Shown: positions 60,151 to 64,000 of the stretch, piece by piece
Layout of the letters: each line of letters begins with the position of its first letter
Numbering within the stretch: position 1 is the first letter of the stretch
Source: Microbacterium foliorum
GTDB lineage: Bacteria; Actinomycetota; Actinomycetes; Actinomycetales; Microbacteriaceae
Assembly (NCBI RefSeq): GCF_006385575.1
Contig: NZ_CP041040.1
Location: 496,001 to 560,000 of the forward strand
DNA: 64,000 nt
Reading direction: 5' to 3'
Notes under the pieces: generated by a model
Databases searched by the model: none
The model's input: only the letters and a program-made list of their open reading frames with translations
What the model was told of the DNA's origin: nothing
Translations under genes and position numbers: made by a program

Positions 60151-60623
60151 TTTACGCGGAATCGGTGGACTTCAAAGCGGGCACGGCGACCGTCGAGGCT
60201 ATCAACATCCGGATCAAGCAGGAGGGGGTCGTCAGGCAGGGTTTCCCGAAGACGGAGAAGTCGTCCAGGGTCACGCCACTGCCCGAGGCGACGATGGCTA
60301 TGCTCGCTCGGCGCCGCGATCGCCTTGAGGAGTTCACGCCTGCTCTATTTCCCACTCCGTTGATGAAACTGAGGGATCCGTCGAACACTCAGCGCGAACT
60401 GCGAGAGAGCCGCGATTCACTCGGTTACCCCGAACTGTCGACGCACTCGTTCCGCAAGACCGTGGCGACTGTCCTGGGTAAAGCCGGGATGTCAGTTAAC
60501 GAGGTTGCTGACTACCTCGGTCATGAGAACCCCAGCTTGACGATGGAGACCTATCTCCACACGCTGCGCAACGACCCCAAGCCGGCGCGAATCCTCGAGG
60601 AGCAGCTCAAGGGCCTGTTTTGA
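60151..60623 (+). pseudogene. Tyrosine site-specific integrase, N-terminus lost
   Basis: Only the distal half of a phage-type integrase remains: LYAESVDFKAGTATVE, KTEKSSRVTPLP, LSTHSFRKTVATVLGKAGMSVNEVADYLGHENPSLTMETYLH. The H-x-x-R (HSFR), GH and catalytic Tyr (TYLH) motifs are present, but the core-binding domain and first catalytic arginine are gone, cut exactly where the mobile unit ends. A short protein from GTG 60165 could still be made but not be active. The tRNA-Phe fragment 140 bp downstream is the likely attachment site of the original element. Confidence 0.85.
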
Positions 60624-60698
60624 AAGTGCGGGGTTTTTGCGGGGTGTCCGACTGTTAGACCCTCTCCGGGGCAGGGCACGCCCGTGTCGGCGCAAGGC

Positions 60699-60733
60699 AA
60701 AACCCCCGCCATGTAGAAGCTAGGCGAGGGTTT
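60699..60733 (-). terminator. Hairpin terminator (leftward)
   Basis: AAACCCCCGCC (60700-60710) pairs with GGCGAGGGTTT (60723-60733) with one mismatch, and on the minus strand the stem is followed by TTTT. It may be the terminator that once followed the tRNA-Phe gene whose fragment lies upstream of it on that strand. Confidence 0.6.
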
Positions 60734-60760
60734 CTGGGACCGTTGTAATGACGGTCCTTG

Positions 60761-60806
60761 TGGCTCCGACGGGCGTCGATCCCGTGACCTCACGATTTTC
60801 AGTCAG
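60761..60806 (-). other. 3' half of a tRNA-Phe gene (candidate attachment site)
   Basis: On the minus strand the 46 bases run from the anticodon arm GACTGAAAATC (anticodon GAA) through GTGAGGTCACGGGATCGACGCCCG to the acceptor end TCGGAGCCA. The 5' half (acceptor, D arm) is absent. This is the core expected of an attachment site in tRNA-Phe, beside the integrase remnant. Confidence 0.7.
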
Positions 60807-60815
60807 ATTTGCGCC

Positions 60816-61553
60816 TCATCGCCTGGATTCCTTGGCGCTCACACTCGCGGAGTTGCGGTGATCTGTGTGATCTATGTGATCACCTCGATCGTCTTTCGCG
60901 CCGGGAGTTGTGGTCAAACTGTGGTCAAAGTGGTCAGCCGGCACGCGAACTCCACGTTGTTCCAGGAAGCTAGCCATGCGTCGAAGCTCAGCTAAGGATT
61001 CGGCCACGCGGTTGCGGAGATGCCCCAGATCGTTGAAGCCGGCGAACTTACGATTGACCTGAAGCGCCCTCGCTAGCGACTCCGTATGGTGCGCGACTTC
61101 TCGTCGTTGCATTTCATAGCTTCGAAGCGCAACCAGGGCAGCGGTTTCTTCAGGCGTCTCCGCGTTCACATCCATGAATAGTCGGTGCCCCTCGAACGGG
61201 AGGGACAGCCATTCGAGGAAGTCGATCGCGGACATCGTCGCGATCTCCTCACTGACTCCTGGAATCCCTGTCGGCTCGTAGGGACGGTGGTGGTCGACGA
61301 GGATCTGCTGTGGTGCAACGCCCAATGCTCTGGACAGCTCGAGAAGCTCGACGACTGTCAGATCGAGCTTGCGCCCCAGCTCGATGTTGCTGACGACCTT
61401 CGCGCTGAGGCGTGCGTTAGGGATAGCGGCAGCTAGCTCGCGAACGGATCGGAATCCGCGACACAGACGCAGCTCTCGGATGCGCTCACCGATCGAGCGC
61501 GCAAACGAATCTTTCCCCGATTCGGACCAATCCATCCCTCCATGGTGTCTCAC
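60816..61553 (-). CDS. XRE-family helix-turn-helix regulator
   Basis: A 245-residue protein with an N-terminal XRE domain (IGERIRELRLCRGFRSVRELAAAIPNARLSAKVVSNIELGRKLDLTVVELLELSRALGV, about 21-79) and a C-terminal helical region of unknown function ending in a His/Asp-rich tail (DHIDHTDH). It is divergent from the excisionase-like gene and so probably controls the mobile-element operon, like phage or conjugative-element repressors. GTG 61553 or ATG 61535 may be the start. Confidence 0.85.
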   Translation of the reverse strand: MRHHGGMDWSESGKDSFARSIGERIRELRLCRGFRSVRELAAAIPNARLSAKVVSNIELGRKLDLTVVELLELSRALGVAPQQILVDHHRPYEPTGIPGVSEEIATMSAIDFLEWLSLPFEGHRLFMDVNAETPEETAALVALRSYEMQRREVAHHTESLARALQVNRKFAGFNDLGHLRNRVAESLAELRRMASFLEQRGVRVPADHFDHSLTTTPGAKDDRGDHIDHTDHRNSASVSAKESRR

Positions 61554-61619
61554 ACTTCAGACGTTGTCATCGTCGAAGCAAGTGCTCACAGAGAACGAGC
61601 ACAACGAAACGAAGGGGAC

Positions 61620-61817
61620 ATGATCATGGATGACTCACTACTTACGCCCGCGGAAGCCGCCCTCATCGCCGGAATGACGACTGGCGCGCTGGCCCGGCTT
61701 CGCTACCTCGGCAAGGGGCCCGACTTCTACAGGCTGGGACCTCGAACGATTCGCTACGCGCGTTCTGAAGTCGTTGAGTGGATCCGCCAGAGCCGCACCA
61801 CGGCGAGCGGCAGGTGA
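61620..61817 (+). CDS. Excisionase-like / MerR-type helix-turn-helix protein
   Basis: A 65-residue protein: LLTPAEAALIAGMTTGALARLRYLGKGPDFYRLGPRTIRYARSEVVEWIRQS, the winged-helix pattern of phage excisionases and AlpA-type regulators. GAAGGGGAC is the ribosome binding site for ATG 61620. Its stop overlaps the next start (GTGA). Confidence 0.88.
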   Translation: MIMDDSLLTPAEAALIAGMTTGALARLRYLGKGPDFYRLGPRTIRYARSEVVEWIRQSRTTASGR

Positions 61818-63088
61818 CCCGGTTGGTTACTCAGATACCTGAGCTCGCGGACGCGCTCGATTCTGCTCAGCGGGCTATTCGCCGATACTGCGTTCTGCCG
61901 GACGCGGCGTCGTATGACGCAGTGACGCTGTGGGCGGCCGCATCCCACGTGGTTCCCGCCCTAGATGTTGCACCGAGGTTGGTGATCCGATCAGCCGAGA
62001 AACGATCGGGGAAGACGCGCTTGCTCGAGGTGCTGAGCCTGCTGGTCAACGACCCTGTGCGATTCGCCGACGTCAGCGTTCCGTATCTCTTCCGACGCAT
62101 CGAGAAGGCAGGGGACACCCCGCCGACGTTGATGCTCGACGAGGCGGACGCGATCTTCTCAGCGGGACGGCCGAGTGAACGCTCCGAAGCCCTCCGCGGA
62201 ATCCTCAACACCGGATTCCAGCGGGGTTTCGTATACGGCCGGGTCGAGAAGCCGAACAATCAGCTGAAGGAGTATCGAGTCTTCGCCCTGGCAGCGATCG
62301 CTTCGATCGGCGCACTGCCGGACACTATCGAAGACCGAGCGATAGTACTCACTATGCGTCGGCGTTCGGGAACTGAACTCGTTGAGCAGTTCCGGCTTAG
62401 GGACGCAGGGGAGTACCTCGCCGTAGTGCGCCATCGCCTGCATCGTCTGCTCACCGACCACCAAGATGAGATAGCCGGTGTCCGCCCCGAACTGCCGGTG
62501 GAAGACCGCGCAGCTGATCTTTGGGAGCCGCTCGTCGCAGTGGCCCATCTTGCAGGAGACGAATGGATCAATCGCGCCTGGACGGCAGCAATCACCATGG
62601 TCGAGCAAGCGCGAGAGGACGAGAGCTCCGCGAACGTCGGCTTGGCGCTTCTGGAAGCCACTCGCGAAGTACTCAACTCGTACCGCGATGGCGCATGGAT
62701 CGGCAGCGTCCAGCTGGTCGAAGCCCTCAGCAAGGTGCCCGAATACCGCGATTTGGCAAGTGCGCTGGGAGTCGCCGGAGTCGCTCGGGTACTTCGTCTA
62801 TACGGAGTCCGACCCGCCAACCATCGTGTCGGGGAGAGCGTGCGAAAGGGATATCGACTCGTCGATCTCCGCGACGCATGGATGCGGTACCTCCCCTCTG
62901 CGCTTTCGCCCGCTACAGGAGCTACGCCGCTACTTCCGCAGAGAGATCAGGAGGAAGCAGCCACGCGACAAGCTACACATCCGCTACGCACCGCTACCCA
63001 CGAAGCGAACCGAGGGCAAGGGAATGCGGAGCATCCCGCGGCAGCCTCTGTTTCCCACATCGAAGAGGTGACGCATGTGCGGTCATGA
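61814..63088 (+). CDS. DUF3631-type ATPase of a mobile element
   Basis: A 424-residue protein: LVIRSAEKRSGKTRLLEVLSLLV (a degenerate P-loop, S-x4-SGKT), PTLMLDEADAIFSAG (Walker B D-E-A-D), LRGILNTGFQRGFVYGRVEK, FALAAIASIGALPDTIEDRAIVLTMRRR and a C-terminal winged-helix-like region (SALGVAGVARVLRLYGVRP). DUF3631 proteins sit in actinobacterial phages, plasmids and integrative elements, probably in replication priming or helicase functions. The tail is Ala/Thr-rich. Translationally coupled to the excisionase-like gene. Confidence 0.85.
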   Translation: MTRLVTQIPELADALDSAQRAIRRYCVLPDAASYDAVTLWAAASHVVPALDVAPRLVIRSAEKRSGKTRLLEVLSLLVNDPVRFADVSVPYLFRRIEKAGDTPPTLMLDEADAIFSAGRPSERSEALRGILNTGFQRGFVYGRVEKPNNQLKEYRVFALAAIASIGALPDTIEDRAIVLTMRRRSGTELVEQFRLRDAGEYLAVVRHRLHRLLTDHQDEIAGVRPELPVEDRAADLWEPLVAVAHLAGDEWINRAWTAAITMVEQAREDESSANVGLALLEATREVLNSYRDGAWIGSVQLVEALSKVPEYRDLASALGVAGVARVLRLYGVRPANHRVGESVRKGYRLVDLRDAWMRYLPSALSPATGATPLLPQRDQEEAATRQATHPLRTATHEANRGQGNAEHPAAASVSHIEEVTHVRS

Positions 63089-63184
63089 ATCCTGCAGAGC
63101 AAGCTATACGGTTAGGGCCCCTAATTCGGCTTGTCTGTCCAGTCGAAGTTTCTCCCGTTCGCTGCGCTGGGCATGGAGAGCATG

Positions 63185-63568
63185 ATGGTCGACCGCGCAA
63201 GCCAGAACCGCCGACGGCCGAACGCACCCGCCTCGCGTCAGATTGTCCACAAGGTGAAAGTTAACGAGGAGGAAGAGGCCGCACTGGTCGCTCGCTCCAC
63301 GGAGCAAGGCGTGACCGTTGCTCGACTACTCGTCGAGTCGGCACTGTCACCCGAGCCCGGCGAGACGGCCACCGATCGAAGGAATGCCCTGGAGATGTTG
63401 TTCCGTATCGAGCGACTCATCTCGAACATCGCAAGCAACGTGAATCAGATCGCGAGAGTAGCGAACACTACGGGCAGCACCGATCTGTCATCTCTACGTG
63501 AACACCTTCAGCAGGCGAAGGCAGCGTACGAATCCATTGATCGATGCGTCGAACGGTTCTCCTTATGA
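63185..63568 (+). CDS. MobC-like relaxosome accessory protein
   Basis: About 127 residues: a basic N-terminus, VNEEEEAALVARSTEQGVTVARLLVESALS (ribbon-helix-helix-like) and the MobC domain pattern RNALEMLFRIERLISNIASNVNQIARVANTTGSTD. MobC binds oriT beside the relaxase. ATG 63185 has GGAG 5 bases upstream; ATG 63173 or 63182 are alternatives. The stop overlaps the next start (ATGA). Confidence 0.85.
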   Translation: MVDRASQNRRRPNAPASRQIVHKVKVNEEEEAALVARSTEQGVTVARLLVESALSPEPGETATDRRNALEMLFRIERLISNIASNVNQIARVANTTGSTDLSSLREHLQQAKAAYESIDRCVERFSL

Positions 63569-63837
63569 CCGGGACTGGGCGACCGAAGCCCAGGAAGGTC
63601 TCTTTCTACGTCGATCTATCGCTCGATGAGCGTATGCGGGCGGCCATGCTCAACACGATGGTCGCAGAAGGACACCGCTCCCTGTCGGACTTCTTGAGCA
63701 ACGCCGTGCTCTACGAGCTTGCTCGTCTCGAGGCGCGGTACAACTCGGGGGAGCCATTCGTGGTCACTGCTTCGGGCTCGGTTCCTCGGGGCCGACCGCC
63801 GGCGCTTCGGGCGCGGTCGAGAAGTGTCGGCGATTGA
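63565..63837 (+). CDS. ParB-like centromere-binding / partition protein
   Basis: A 90-residue protein: PRKVSFYVDLSLDERMRAAMLNTMVAEGHRSLSDFLSNAVLYELARLEARYNSGEPF, the short ribbon-helix-helix ParB-type of actinobacterial plasmids and mobile elements. Coupled to the MobC gene. Its C-terminal codons overlap the convergent frame at 63764 by 74 bp. Confidence 0.7.
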   Translation: MTGTGRPKPRKVSFYVDLSLDERMRAAMLNTMVAEGHRSLSDFLSNAVLYELARLEARYNSGEPFVVTASGSVPRGRPPALRARSRSVGD

Positions 63838-64000
63838 ACACGGTCTCGTAGATGTCGTCACTGATGAGGCCGCGGCGCGCCGCGTCGTCGATCTCCGACC
63901 AGGTGCCAGGCGGATCGACGATCAGCGAGTCATACCCGTTGGTATGGCCGCCTTGCACGTAGGGGAACCGCGTGAGTTCGTCCACAAGCTGCGCCCGATC
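63764..64000 (-). CDS. C-terminus of an unidentified protein, cut by the window edge
   Basis: The frame is open to the window edge: AQLVDELTRFPYVQGGHTNGYDSLIVDPPGTWSEIDDAARRGLISDDIYETVFNRRHF, ending EEPSPKQ. The L-V-D-E-L-x-R-F-P pattern recalls the end of terminase-like or transfer-related ATPases, but this is too little to name it. An in-frame GTG at 63985 exists, but the coding pattern continues beyond it. It converges on the ParB-like gene. Confidence 0.5.
   Translation of the reverse strand, partial: DRAQLVDELTRFPYVQGGHTNGYDSLIVDPPGTWSEIDDAARRGLISDDIYETVFNRRHFSTAPEAPAVGPEEPSPKQ

Noticed and set aside
1..64000. A CRISPR array or cas genes
   Set aside because: No run of regularly spaced identical repeats with unique spacers and no Cas-like motifs were seen.
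60151..64000. A complete prophage
   Set aside because: There are no capsid, portal, tail or lysis genes; MobC and ParB-like genes point to a mobilisable element.

Overview
The window is GC-rich actinobacterial DNA, most likely from the family Microbacteriaceae (Microbacterium-like). Reasons: dense, often overlapping genes with GTGA/ATGA stop-start junctions, frequent GTG starts, many leaderless genes, and several copies of a small protein family (called DUF7882 here, from memory) that I know mainly from Microbacteriaceae.

Positions 1-26733 are an exopolysaccharide / cell-surface glycan locus. It encodes a cytidylyltransferase cut by the window edge, glycosyltransferases (GT2, GT4, a NodZ-like fucosyltransferase fold, a DUF6492 type and a DUF1972 type), a CDP-alcohol phosphatidyltransferase, a Wzx-type flippase, a Wzy-like polymerase/ligase, a chain-length/BY-kinase with its low-molecular-weight phosphatase, a polysaccharide pyruvyl transferase with an FrhB-like partner, an acyltransferase, and the priming undecaprenyl-phosphate sugar transferase at the far end. 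Two large secreted proteins (a beta-helix protein and a 1555-residue PKD/LamG protein) and a lipoprotein sit among them.

Positions 27047-42336 look like ordinary chromosome: LtrA, an accessory Tat translocase operon led by its probable cargo (a Tat lipoprotein of the intradiol dioxygenase fold), a fatty acid desaturase, an ABC transporter with a two-component system, a DivIVA-like coiled-coil protein, a DUF2071 protein, an AEC transporter and a GntR regulator.

Positions 42337-64000 are an accessory, mosaic region. It starts with a decayed Septu-like defence locus (ATPase broken, HNH nuclease intact), ending at a 3' fragment of tRNA-Ser that looks like an attachment site. Next come a ribulose monophosphate formaldehyde-fixation pair with a divergent kinase-domain/LuxR regulator, and a three-gene cassette of small proteins (A, B, C) present twice in inverted orientation about 7 kb apart. 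Between the two copies lie genes for a solute-binding protein with a cation efflux transporter, a DksA-like protein, DNA-repair proteins and unknowns. An ISL3-family transposase with passenger genes (AraC/GlxA regulator, monooxygenase) follows and abuts a beheaded tyrosine integrase. A tRNA-Phe 3' fragment then leads into a mobilisable-element module (XRE regulator, excisionase-like protein, DUF3631 ATPase, MobC, ParB-like) that runs off the window.

The strongest candidates for something undescribed are the inverted A-B-C cassettes (48181-49176 and 55990-56967) and the passenger-carrying unit bounded by 18-bp inverted repeats (57122-60150). All functional names rest on motif reading; no database search was possible.
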